From contig OY292277.1 of the NCBI GenBank assembly GCA_958496175.1, forward strand, positions 43,101,050-43,165,049: a stretch of 64,000 nt of DNA. Direction: 5' to 3'. The notes beneath the pieces are model-generated. The model made no database searches. It saw nothing but the letters and a program-made list of their open reading frames with translations, and had not been told where the DNA came from. Positions 36,301-46,881 of this stretch are shown one piece after another (position 1 is the stretch's first letter; each line of letters begins with the position of its first letter). The position numbers were made by a program, and so were the translations under genes. The DNA comes from Sisyra terminalis. Lineage: Eukaryota > Arthropoda > Insecta > Neuroptera > Sisyridae.

Positions 36301-39118
36301 TAATCCGTCGCTAATAATAGCTCTCATAAGGAAAAGTCACCCCTCGAAAATCGACCAATTTTAGGGCAAATTTGGTGCATGCTTTTTCACCTGCTTAACT
36401 TCCCGATTCGATTTCCCGAGGATCTAGAAAATATTTGCAAATTATTTTTATGCAATTACATTACGGATGATTCAATCTAAAATATTGTGCTCAGTTTCAG
36501 TGAAGAAAACCATCCCTTATATCCTTTTTATGCACTGGAAAATTGTCCTTTTTGAAACTTTGAATTAATATTGCCCGTGTCCTTTGGCACACAGGACAAA
36601 ATTTTTTTCAGATTACATTTCACGTAAGGGCATTGTTAAATAATCCGTTGCTAAAAATTGCTCTCATAAGGAAAAGTCACCCCCGAAAATCGACCAATTT
36701 TAGGGCAAATTTGGTGCATGCTTTTTCACCTGCTTAACTTCCCGACTCGGTTTCCCAAGGATCTAGCAAATATTTGCAAATTATTTTTATGCAATTACAT
36801 TAAGGATGATTCAATCTGAAATATTTTGCTCAGTTTCAGCGAAGAAAACCATCCCTTATATCCTTTTTATGCACTGGAAAATTGTCCTTTTAGAACCTTT
36901 GAATTAATATTGCCCGTGTCCTTTTGCACGCAGAACAAAAATTTTTTCACATTACATTTCACGTAAGGGCATTGTTTAATAATCCGTTGCTAAAAATTGC
37001 TCTCATAAGGAAAAGTCACCCCTCGAAAATGGACCAATTTAAGGGCAAATTTGGTGCATGGTTTTTCACCTGCTTAACTTCCCGATTCGATTTCCCGAGG
37101 ATCTAACAAATATTTGCAAATTATTTTTATGCAATTACATTAAGGATGAATCAATCTAATATATTGTGCTCAGTTTCAGTGAAGAAAACCATCCCTTATA
37201 TCCTTTTTATGCACTGGAAAATTGTCCTTTTTGAAACTTTGAATTAATATTGCCCGTGTCCTTTTGCACGCAGAACAAAAAATTTTTCAGATTACATTTC
37301 ACGTAAGGGCATTGTTAAATAATCCGTCGCTAAAAATTGCTCTCATAAGGAAAAGTCACCCCTCGAAAATCGACCAATTTAAGGGCAAATTTGGTGCATG
37401 CTTTTTCACCAGCTTAACTTCCCGATTCGATTTCCCGAGGATCTAACAAATATTTGCAAATTATTTTTATGCAATTACATTAAGGATGATTCAATCTAAA
37501 ATATTGTGCTAAGTTTCAGCGAAGAAAACTATTCCTTATATCCTTTTTATGCACTGGAAAATTGTCCTTTTTGAAACTTTGAATTAATATTGCCCGTGTC
37601 CTTTTGCACGCAGAACAAACAATTTTTCACATTACATTTCACGTGAGGGCATTGTTTAATAATCCGTCGCTAAAAATAGCTCTCATAAGGAAAAGTCACC
37701 CCTCGAAAATCGACCAATTTTAGGGCAAATTTGGTGCATGCTTTTTCACCTGCTTAACTTCCCGATTCGATTTCCCGAGGATCTAGAAAATATTTGCAAA
37801 TTATTTTTATGCAATTACATTACGGATGATTCAATCTAAAATATTGTGCTCAGTTTCAGTGAAGAAAACCATCCCTTATATCCTTTTTATGCACTGGAAA
37901 ATTGTCCTTTTTGAAACTTTGAATTAATATTGCCCGTGTCCTTTGGCACACAGGACAAAATTTTTTTCAGATTACATTTCACGTGAGGGCATTGTTTAAT
38001 AATCCGTTGCTTAAAATTGCTCTCATAAGGAAAAGTCACCCCTCGAAAATCGACCAATTTAAGGGCAAACTTGGTGCATGCTTTTTCACCAGCTTAACTT
38101 CCCGATTCGATTTCCCGAGGATCTAACAAATATTTGCAAATTATTTTTATGCAATTACATTAAGGATGATTCAATCTAAAATATTGTGCTAAGTTTCAGC
38201 GAAGAAAACCATTCCTTATATCCTTTTTATGCACTGGAAAATTGTCCTTTTTGAATCTTTGAATTAATATTGCCCGTGTCCTTTTGCACGCAGAACAAAC
38301 AATTTTTCACATTACATTTCACGTGAGGGCATTGTTTAATAATCCGTCGCTAAAAATAGCTCTCATAAGGAAAAGTCACCCCTCGAAAATCGACCAATTT
38401 TAGGGCAAATTTGGTGCATGCTTTTTCACCTGCTTAACTTCCCGATTCGATTTACCGAGGATCTAGAAAATATTTGCAAATTATTTTTATGCAATTACAT
38501 TACGGATGATTCAATCTAAAATATTGTGCTCAGTTTCAGTGAAGAAAACCATCCCTTATATCCTTTTTATGCACTGGAAAATTGTCCTTTTTGAAACTTT
38601 GAATTAATATTGCCCGTGTCCTTTTGCACACAGGACGAAAAAATTTTCACATTACATTTCACGTTAGGGCATTGTTAAATAATCCGTCGCTAAAAATTGC
38701 TCTCATAAGGAAAAGTCACCCCTCGAAAATCGACCAATTTAAGGGCAAACTTGGTGCATGCTTTTTCACCAGCTTAACTTCCCGATTCGATTTCCCGAGG
38801 ATCTAACAAATATTTGCAAATTATTTTTATGCAATTACATTAAGGATGATTCAATCTAAAATATTGTGCTAAGTTTCAGCGAAGAAAACCATTCCTTATA
38901 TCCTTTTTATGCACTGGAAAATTGTCCTTTTTGAAACTTTGAATTAATATTGCCCGTGTCCTTTTGCACGCAGAACAAACAATTTTTCACATTACATTTC
39001 ACGTGAGGGCATTGTTTAATAATCCGTCGCTAAAAATAGCTCTCATAAGGAAAAGTCACCCCTCGAAAATCGACCAATTTTAGGGCAAATTTGGTGCATG
39101 CTTTTTCACCTGCTTAAC
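27333..39118 (+). repeat. Satellite array, ~340 bp monomer, about 35 copies
   Basis: Head-to-tail copies repeat every 339-340 bp, as seen from the recurring blocks TTCAGCGAAGAAAACCATCC, GCACTGGAAAATTGTCC, AGGGCATTGTTTAATAATCC and ACTTCCCGACTCGG. Two monomer subtypes alternate irregularly: one with CTTTGGCACACAGGAC and ACTCGGTTTCCCAAGG, the other with CTTTTGCACGCAGAAC and ATTCGATTTCCCGAGG. The CCCAAGG subtype dominates the left third and the CCCGAGG subtype the right third. A five-monomer block is repeated at 31,855/33,551 (spacing 1,696 bp). Short open frames of 60-107 codons recur in every copy, but 340 is not a multiple of three and no coding signal is seen. Confidence 0.95.
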
Positions 39119-39400
39119 TACCTGCTTTAAATTCCCAAGGACCAAGCCCCCTAAGGTTTATTGTTTTTATGCAATTCTGTTAGGGATGATTTACTCCTCA
39201 TTTTCAGCTCGATTTCGGCGAAAAAAAATATCCTTTATATCCTTTTAGTGCACTTGAATATTATCCTTTTTGAAACCTTGAAGTGATATTGCGGCTGTCC
39301 TTTGGCACACAGGACAATTTTTTTTTCTTTTTATAAATCACGTAGGGTTTTATTTAATAAATCATCGAAAAAAATTATCCATATCAGGAAAAGTCTTCCT
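39119..39400 (+). repeat. Degenerate satellite monomer at array edge
   Basis: The monomer order is still readable (GGATGATTTACTC, TCAGCTCGATTTCGGCG, CTTTATATCC, GCACACAGGACAA) but substitutions are dense compared with the array interior. The mirror copy is 46600-46881. Confidence 0.75.
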
Positions 39401-39559
39401 TGCAATTATCTGTGTTTTAGAAATTGTAGATGTTAGGCAACCAATTATTCAACTATGAAATTGGGCTGCGGCCAAAGTTCCCTTGTTTACCACTTAATAT
39501 AAATTGGACGTTTGAAAATTTGATACGTTTTATCAACTTAATTCTATGTATTTTTACAG

Positions 39560-39888
39560 ATTCAACTTACCCGAAAATTAAGTACCAATACAGTTTTCTT
39601 GGGGTTGAAGGAAGTACCATTCTTTTTGGCGATAAATGTTTAGTAAGTGCTAAAATTATTGAGACTTGTAAAATAAAATTTTTCTAATTGATTTTTTCAA
39701 TACAGTGGAATCTGACCGAAGACAACAAAGAGTTCTTCATTGGATTTGCACTATTCATCATATCCAAATGGACGTCTAAGGAATGAATGCGGTTCGTTCG
39801 TCAATCTTCAATCAAATTCCTCAAGGATATCATTTCCACAATTGGTATCTACCAAGAAGAATACGAATGGATTTATTACAACAATTAG
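39560..39888 (+). pseudogene. Spliced gene-like fragment in left palindrome arm, unrecognised
   Basis: The exon at 39560-39642 (acceptor TTTTTACAG, perfect gtaagt donor) and the next exon from 39706 (acceptor CAATACAG) join in frame. The join reads Y-P-K-I-K-Y-Q-Y-S-F-L-G-V-E-G, then D-K-C-L/W-N-L-T-E-D-N-K-E-F-F-I-G-F-A-L-F-I. An in-frame TGA stands at 39784-39786, after which the same frame runs on for 33 codons (S-I-K-F-L-K-D-I-I-S-T, Y-Q-E-E-Y-E-W) to TAG at 39888. AATAAA follows at 39918-39923. This looks like the 3' end of a real intron-containing gene with a premature stop, or a short gene ending at TGA. A membrane-like segment is present. A distant relation to mitochondrial ATP synthase subunit b is a guess only. 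Confidence 0.4.
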
Positions 39889-40591
39889 TGATGTTATTGT
39901 TACAACAATTGTGTTTCAATAAATCAGTGAATGTGAAATGATTAAGTTAACAGACCCTTTATATTTACTTAATAGTTCTATAAGATTGTAACAATTAATA
40001 CTTTTACATAATTTATATAAACAATAGTAAATATTTGAAAACACTGTCATTGTGTTATTGTATATATTGAATTGCTAATTAACATTAATAAATTTATTTT
40101 AATAGAATACATTGTTTCAATTCGATTTTGCACATCACCCATCCTCTTGAATTTTATATTTCAGAGTTTTTTTTTACTGTTAGAATACATATAAGAGTTT
40201 AATTAATAATAAGGTAGGTATTATACATATAATAAGGTAAGGAAGTTAGGTAGATAGTTTTTCGATAAATTATCGAATAATTTGATAAAAGCCAATATCG
40301 AACAATATCTTAACTTGTCGATGTCCATAATCGTTTTTTTCGTTATTAAATGTCTTTACTTTATTAAAAAATTCTATTGAAATACAATTTTGTTTTTACG
40401 CAAAAAAAGGATCAAGGACCTTAAAATGTTGCAATTTTATTACACAACTTTTCCAACTTTAACATGGAGCAGCTATGGTTCGACTATGGTTGGGAAATTC
40501 TAATTATTTCGATCGAAAAAATTTTCAATTTTCCACAAACCTCATAAGAATTGTTTATATATGAGTTTTAACGTCGTTTACATATATCATA

Positions 40592-40660
40592 TGATAGCCG
40601 CATCGCTAAGGTCGCCGCCACTACCGGAGCTGAGGTCCCTGGTTCGAATCCCGAAGGGGT
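40592..40660 (+). ncRNA. tRNA-like sequence (left half of foldback module)
   Basis: A perfect B box, GGTTCGAATCC (40641-40651), follows a weak A-box-like TAGCCGCATCGCTAAGG about 40 bp upstream. I could not form a full cloverleaf with a standard acceptor stem, so it is a tRNA-derived relic rather than a functional tRNA. Confidence 0.45.
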
Positions 40661-42526
40661 AAGTGTTTTTTCTTAAATATAATAATTGATTTCTATTCCT
40701 AACAGCTTACCATGTCACTAATTAACATTAATAATTGTTTCCAGACATTGCATCATCGAAATATTCGATCGAACAGTTCCAACCTTTCGGGGTTGGAAAT
40801 GATCGATCGATCGATCGATGATGCAATATATTTTTCATTTTATTTTTGCTCATTGGTTTTGACGTCACTCAATTTCATATATATGACGTCAGATATACGT
40901 CGCCATCCAATGACGTCACCCAATGACGTCATTCCCGAAAAAAATCGAAAAATGATCGAATTTTCGATATTTATGTAGTAGGATTCTGGGAATGGCTTAG
41001 TTACGTCACGGGAGGCCTAAAAAACATATCCTATAGTTGATTTTTTTCGTTTTTTTTCGAAAATTTTCCGGCCGAAATTTTGAAGAATCCCAAAAATAGG
41101 CCAAATTGGCCAATTTGTTGCACTTTTTTCAACTTTAACGCCGTTTTAAGCAATAACTATCGATCGTAGGTTATCGATAGTAGGCTCATTCAATAGCGCT
41201 TGAATTACTCTATCGAAGGTGTAAATTTGGTCCCGGAAAACCTTAAGGAAAAAAACTTTTTTTTTCAACTTTATAAAAATTTAATTTCGTCGACTAAATG
41301 TACGCCGAATTTATGAATATTTTTTTTGTCGAATATTTTAATGAAATTCACACCATAGATGCATTACGTTACCATCAAAGCATATATATAAAAAAATCTC
41401 AACTTTTCGATATCGTTAATGGTTTTTTCGATTTTTAAATTTCACCTATTGTGCGAGCTAATGCTATTTAATTACAAATTTGTTTTGTTAGAAAAAGGAT
41501 CAAGGACCTTAAAATGTTGCAATTTTATTACACAACTTTTCCAAACGTCACACGGAGCTGCTTTGGTGAAAATAGTTCCGGAAAATTCGAAGAAAATCTC
41601 AAGGTCAAATCTGTTTCACCAGATCGATTTTCATGGAATTTTCCGGAAAAATTTAAGCCATAGGTTCTCCATGTTAAGATCGGAAAAGATGTTGAATCAC
41701 ATTGCATACTTTTAATGTCCTTGATCCTTTTTTACCATAAAACATAAATGTATTCAAATGAATCTACGTCACAACATTTTAATCTTTAATATCGAAAAAA
41801 ACAATTAAGAGGATTGAAAAGTTGAGATTTTTCGGTATAGGGTTTTCGTTCGTAACATTCTGTAGCTATGGTGCGAATTTCATCGGAAAATGCGAATAAA
41901 ATATATTCAAAATTTTTTTATAAAATCGACGAGCATCGGGTCGAGGAAATGAAATTTCTGAGGAGTTGAAAAAAAAAGTTTTTCCCCTTAAGCTTTTCCG
42001 GGACCAAATTTACACCATCGATAGAGTAATTCAAGCGCTATCGAATAAGCTAACTATCGATAACCTACGATCGTTAGTTTTCGCTCAAATTGACGTTAAA
42101 GTTGGGAAAAGTGCAAAAAGGTGTCATTTCTGGCCCTTTTTTCAGATTTTTTCGGATTTTAGCCGAAAAATTTTCCCAAAAAAAAAGAAAAATTCAAAAA
42201 AAGGATATGATTTTTAGGCCTCCCGCATCATCCTTGTGCCATACACCAAATCCTATTTTACTAAAATCGAAAATTCGATATCCTCCCCCTCATTTTTTCG
42301 GGAATGACGTCATTGAGTGACGTCACATATACGGGATCAAAAAAAAAAATTATAACTCATCGATCGATCGATCGATCCATTTCCAACCCCGGAAGGCTGG
42401 AACTTACTTCTCGATCGAATATTTCGTCCTTACAAACTCTGGAAACAAGGATTAATGTTATTACATGATATTATATGCTGTAAGGAATAATTATTAATTA
42501 TAATATTTGAAAAAAATCCTGGGTCC

Positions 42527-42600
42527 AGGTCCATCCGGGAATCGAACTCGTAATCTTCCGCTCGTGAGGTGCCGCTCATATCCACTTGGCCACGTGAGTT
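42527..42600 (-). ncRNA. tRNA-like sequence (right half of foldback module)
   Basis: On the minus strand an A box, TGGCCAAGTGG, and a B box, GAGTTCGATTCCC, are spaced as in a tRNA gene. Its sequence differs strongly from the tRNA-like segment at the mirror position of the same module (40592-40660), although surrounding DNA is homologous. No paired 7 bp acceptor stem is evident. Confidence 0.5.
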
Positions 42601-42935
42601 ATATGTATTGTTCGTTAAAACTTATATTTAAACAATTCTTAATCAATCGAGACTTTAAAAAATTTTCGATCGAAATAATTGTAAGTTCCCAACAATTATA
42701 GATCCAAACATATTTATATTTAAATTGGTAAAGATGTCTTAATGTTTCAATGTTCTTCTACATTATTTTATTTTCGCAAAGTATTGATCAATTCAAATAC
42801 TAATTATTTATTATTAATTACTTGAGTTTAAAAGACATAAAACTTAGATTTATACGACGCCAAATTGCGTTTAAAATTTCATTGGAAGCTTTGAGTTCAA
42901 AACATATTCCTATAGATGGCAATAAAAACTTAAAT

Positions 42936-43064
42936 TTTTAATTTGTCAATAGTTAGGCTAGTATTGTTTAGATGGCGCAGTAATCTTTAGGTTGGTTCAA
43001 TTCGAAATAAATATCTAGAAGTTCTAAAGGATTTTGATAGATGGCGATAGAAACTTTGAGTTAT
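42936..43064. other. 129 bp asymmetric spacer at the palindrome centre
   Basis: This is the only non-symmetric DNA between the arms. It contains TAGATGGCGCAGTAATCTTT and TAGATGGCGATAGAAACTTT, which resemble ATAGATGGCAATAAAAACTT in the adjoining arm end (42,911-42,930) and its mirror. The centre therefore consists of diverged short repeats of one motif. Confidence 0.8.
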
Positions 43065-43299
43065 ATTTAAGTTTTTATTGCCATCTATAAGAATATGTTT
43101 TGAACTCAAAGCTTCCAATGAAATTTTAAACGCAATTTGGCGTCGTATAAATCTAAGTTTTATGTCTTTTAAACTCAAGTAATTAATAATAAATAATTAG
43201 TATTTGAATTGATCAATACTTTGCGAAAATAAAATAATGTAGAAGAACATTGAAACATTAAGACATCTTTACCAATTTAAATATAAATATGTTTGGATC

Positions 43300-45512
43300 T
43301 ATAATTGTTGGGAACTTACAATTATTTCGATCGAAAATTTTTTAAAGTCTCGATTGATTAAGAATTGTTTAAATATAAGTTTTAACGAACAATACATATA
43401 ACTCACGTGGCCAAGTGGATATGAGCGGCACCTCACGAGCGGAAGATTACGAGTTCGATTCCCGGATGGACCTGGACCCAGGATTTTTTTCAAATATTAT
43501 AATTAATAATTATTCCTTACAGCATATAATATCATGTAATAACATTAATCCTTGTTTCCAGAGTTTGTAAGGACGAAATATTCGATCGAGAAGTAAGTTC
43601 CAGCCTTCCGGGGTTGGAAATGGATCGATCGATCGATCGATGAGTTATAATTTTTTTTTTTGATCCCGTATATGTGACGTCACTCAATGACGTCATTCCC
43701 GAAAAAATGAGGGGGAGGATATCGAATTTTCGATTTTAGTAAAATAGGATTTGGTGTATGGCACAAGGATGATGCGGGAGGCCTAAAAATCATATCCTTT
43801 TTTTGAATTTTTCTTTTTTTTTGGGAAAATTTTTCGGCTAAAATCCGAAAAAATCTGAAAAAAGGGCCAGAAATGACACCTTTTTGCACTTTTCCCAACT
43901 TTAACGTCAATTTGAGCGAAAACTAACGATCGTAGGTTATCGATAGTTAGCTTATTCGATAGCGCTTGAATTACTCTATCGATGGTGTAAATTTGGTCCC
44001 GGAAAAGCTTAAGGGGAAAAACTTTTTTTTTCAACTCCTCAGAAATTTCATTTCCTCGACCCGATGCTCGTCGATTTTATAAAAAAATTTTGAATATATT
44101 TTATTCGCATTTTCCGATGAAATTCGCACCATAGCTACAGAATGTTACGAACGAAAACCCTATACCGAAAAATCTCAACTTTTCAATCCTCTTAATTGTT
44201 TTTTTCGATATTAAAGATTAAAATGTTGTGACGTAGATTCATTTGAATACATTTATGTTTTATGGTAAAAAAGGATCAAGGACATTAAAAGTATGCAATG
44301 TGATTCAACATCTTTTCCGATCTTAACATGGAGAACCTATGGCTTAAATTTTTCCGGAAAATTCCATGAAAATCGATCTGGTGAAACAGATTTGACCTTG
44401 AGATTTTCTTCGAATTTTCCGGAACTATTTTCACCAAAGCAGCTCCGTGTGACGTTTGGAAAAGTTGTGTAATAAAATTGCAACATTTTAAGGTCCTTGA
44501 TCCTTTTTCTAACAAAACAAATTTGTAATTAAATAGCATTAGCTCGCACAATAGGTGAAATTTAAAAATCGAAAAAACCATTAACGATATCGAAAAGTTG
44601 AGATTTTTTTATATATATGCTTTGATGGTAACGTAATGCATCTATGGTGTGAATTTCATTAAAATATTCGACAAAAAAAATATTCATAAATTCGGCGTAC
44701 ATTTAGTCGACGAAATTAAATTTTTATAAAGTTGAAAAAAAAAGTTTTTTTCCTTAAGGTTTTCCGGGACCAAATTTACACCTTCGATAGAGTAATTCAA
44801 GCGCTATTGAATGAGCCTACTATCGATAACCTACGATCGATAGTTATTGCTTAAAACGGCGTTAAAGTTGAAAAAAGTGCAACAAATTGGCCAATTTGGC
44901 CTATTTTTGGGATTCTTCAAAATTTCGGCCGGAAAATTTTCGAAAAAAAACGAAAAAAATCAACTATAGGATATGTTTTTTAGGCCTCCCGTGACGTAAC
45001 TAAGCCATTCCCAGAATCCTACTACATAAATATCGAAAATTCGATCATTTTTCGATTTTTTTCGGGAATGACGTCATTGGGTGACGTCATTGGATGGCGA
45101 CGTATATCTGACGTCATATATATGAAATTGAGTGACGTCAAAACCAATGAGCAAAAATAAAATGAAAAATATATTGCATCATCGATCGATCGATCGATCA
45201 TTTCCAACCCCGAAAGGTTGGAACTGTTCGATCGAATATTTCGATGATGCAATGTCTGGAAACAATTATTAATGTTAATTAGTGATATGGGAAGCTGTTA
45301 GGAATAGAAATCAATTATTATATTTAAGAAAAAACACTTACCCCTTCGGGATTCGAACCAGGGACCTCAGCTCCGGTAGTGGCGGCGACCTTAGCGATGC
45401 GGCTATCATATGATATATGTAAACGACGTTAAAACTCATATATAAACAATTCTTATGAGGTTTGTGGAAAATTGAAAATTTTTTCGATCGAAATAATTAG
45501 AATTTCCCAACC
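43300..45512. repeat. 2.2 kb diverged foldback module inside right arm (mirror copy)
   Basis: This mirrors 40488-42700, with tRNA-like segments at 43400-43473 (+ strand) and 45340-45408 (- strand). Together with the left copy this makes four inverted half-modules in the core. Confidence 0.8.
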
Positions 45513-46111
45513 ATAGTCGAACCATAGCTGCTCCATGTTAAAGTTGGAAAAGTTGTGTAATAAAATTGCAACATTTTAAGGTCCTTGATCCTTTTTTTGC
45601 GTAAAAACAAAATTGTATTTCAATAGAATTTTTTAATAAAGTAAAGACATTTAATAACGAAAAAAACGATTATGGACATCGACAAGTTAAGATATTGTTC
45701 GATATTGGCTTTTATCAAATTATTCGATAATTTATCGAAAAACTATCTACCTAACTTCCTTACCTTATTATATGTATAATACCTACCTTATTATTAATTA
45801 AACTCTTATATGTATTCTAACAGTAAAAAAAAACTCTGAAATATAAAATTCAAGAGGATGGGTGATGTGCAAAATCGAATTGAAACAATGTATTCTATTA
45901 AAATAAATTTATTAATGTTAATTAGCAATTCAATATATACAATAACACAATGACAGTGTTTTCAAATATTTACTATTGTTTATATAAATTATGTAAAAGT
46001 ATTAATTGTTACAATCTTATAGAACTATTAAGTAAATATAAAGGGTCTGTTAACTTAATCATTTCACATTCACTGATTTATTGAAACACAATTGTTGTAA
46101 CAATAACATCA

Positions 46112-46440
46112 CTAATTGTTGTAATAAATCCATTCGTATTCTTCTTGGTAGATACCAATTGTGGAAATGATATCCTTGAGGAATTTGATTGAAGATTGAC
46201 GAACGAACCGCATTCATTCCTTAGACGTCCATTTGGATATGATGAATAGTGCAAATCCAATGAAGAACTCTTTGTTGTCTTCGGTCAGATTCCACTGTAT
46301 TGAAAAAATCAATTAGAAAAATTTTATTTTACAAGTCTCAATAATTTTAGCACTTACTAAACATTTATCGCCAAAAAGAATGGTACTTCCTTCAACCCCA
46401 AGAAAACTGTATTGGTACTTAATTTTCGGGTAAGTTGAAT
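46112..46440 (-). pseudogene. Spliced gene-like fragment in right palindrome arm (mirror copy)
   Basis: The exons at 46358-46440 and from 46294 downward are the mirror of 39560-39888. They have the same splice sites, the same in-frame TGA (46214-46216) and the same poly(A) signal. I saw no difference between the two copies. Confidence 0.4.
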
Positions 46441-46599
46441 CTGTAAAAATACATAGAATTAAGTTGATAAAACGTATCAAATTTTCAAACGTCCAATTTA
46501 TATTAAGTGGTAAACAAGGGAACTTTGGCCGCAGCCCAATTTCATAGTTGAATAATTGGTTGCCTAACATCTACAATTTCTAAAACACAGATAATTGCA

Positions 46600-46881
46600 A
46601 GGAAGACTTTTCCTGATATGGATAATTTTTTTCGATGATTTATTAAATAAAACCCTACGTGATTTATAAAAAGAAAAAAAAATTGTCCTGTGTGCCAAAG
46701 GACAGCCGCAATATCACTTCAAGGTTTCAAAAAGGATAATATTCAAGTGCACTAAAAGGATATAAAGGATATTTTTTTTCGCCGAAATCGAGCTGAAAAT
46801 GAGGAGTAAATCATCCCTAACAGAATTGCATAAAAACAATAAACCTTAGGGGGCTTGGTCCTTGGGAATTTAAAGCAGGTA
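46600..46881 (-). repeat. Degenerate satellite monomer at array edge (mirror copy)
   Basis: Mirror of 39119-39400, joining the right-hand array to the core. Confidence 0.75.

Larger units (their letters stand above)
40488..42700. repeat. 2.2 kb diverged foldback module inside left arm
   Basis: Starting from GGTTGGGAAATTCTAATTATTTCGATCG at the left and its mirror at the right, two ~1 kb halves are inverted but clearly diverged copies. Shared landmarks are a tRNA-like segment, a GATCGATCGATCGATC run (40,801 and 42,360), TGACGTCA repeats, GGCCTCCCG, CTATCGATAACCTACGATCG and TTACACC..CGATAGAGTAATTCAAGCGCTAT. A module AAAAGGATCAAGGACCTTAA occurs at ~40,404, at ~41,496 and inverted at ~41,730. No transposase-like frame is seen. 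Confidence 0.8.
37286..42935 (+). repeat. Left arm of giant palindrome
   Basis: Every position x matches the complement of position 86000-x without any length change over 5,650 bp. Only about three substitutions were seen: two near 40,712-40,717 and one at ~42,911. The arm contains ~1.8 kb of satellite, a diverged monomer edge, a gene-like fragment and a 2.2 kb foldback module. Symmetry breaks near 37,285 by a one-base length change plus substitutions in a satellite monomer. Confidence 0.95.

Noticed and set aside
28094..39000. Recurrent 60-107 codon open frames (starting M-H-A-E-Q-K-F-F-H-I-T-F) in most satellite monomers, possible repeat-encoded peptide family
   Set aside because: The frame only reflects the monomer sequence. 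The 340 bp period is not a multiple of three, subtypes break the frame, substitutions show no synonymous bias that I can see, and no start-site or splice context exists.
39430..39559. M-L-G-N-Q-L-F-N-Y-E-I-G frame as the first exon of the gene-like fragment
   Set aside because: The only way to the next exon is by reading through its acceptor. No donor with the right phase is present, so I do not count it as coding.
40801..40818. GATCGATCGATC run as a special binding site
   Set aside because: A short simple repeat mirrored at 42,360 as part of the foldback homology. Nothing else points to a regulatory role.
41419..41715. 98-codon frame in the centre of the foldback module (and its mirror at 44285-44581)
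   Set aside because: No similarity to transposases or other proteins is apparent. It overlaps repeated GGATCAAGGACC modules and appears to be an incidental open frame duplicated with the arm.
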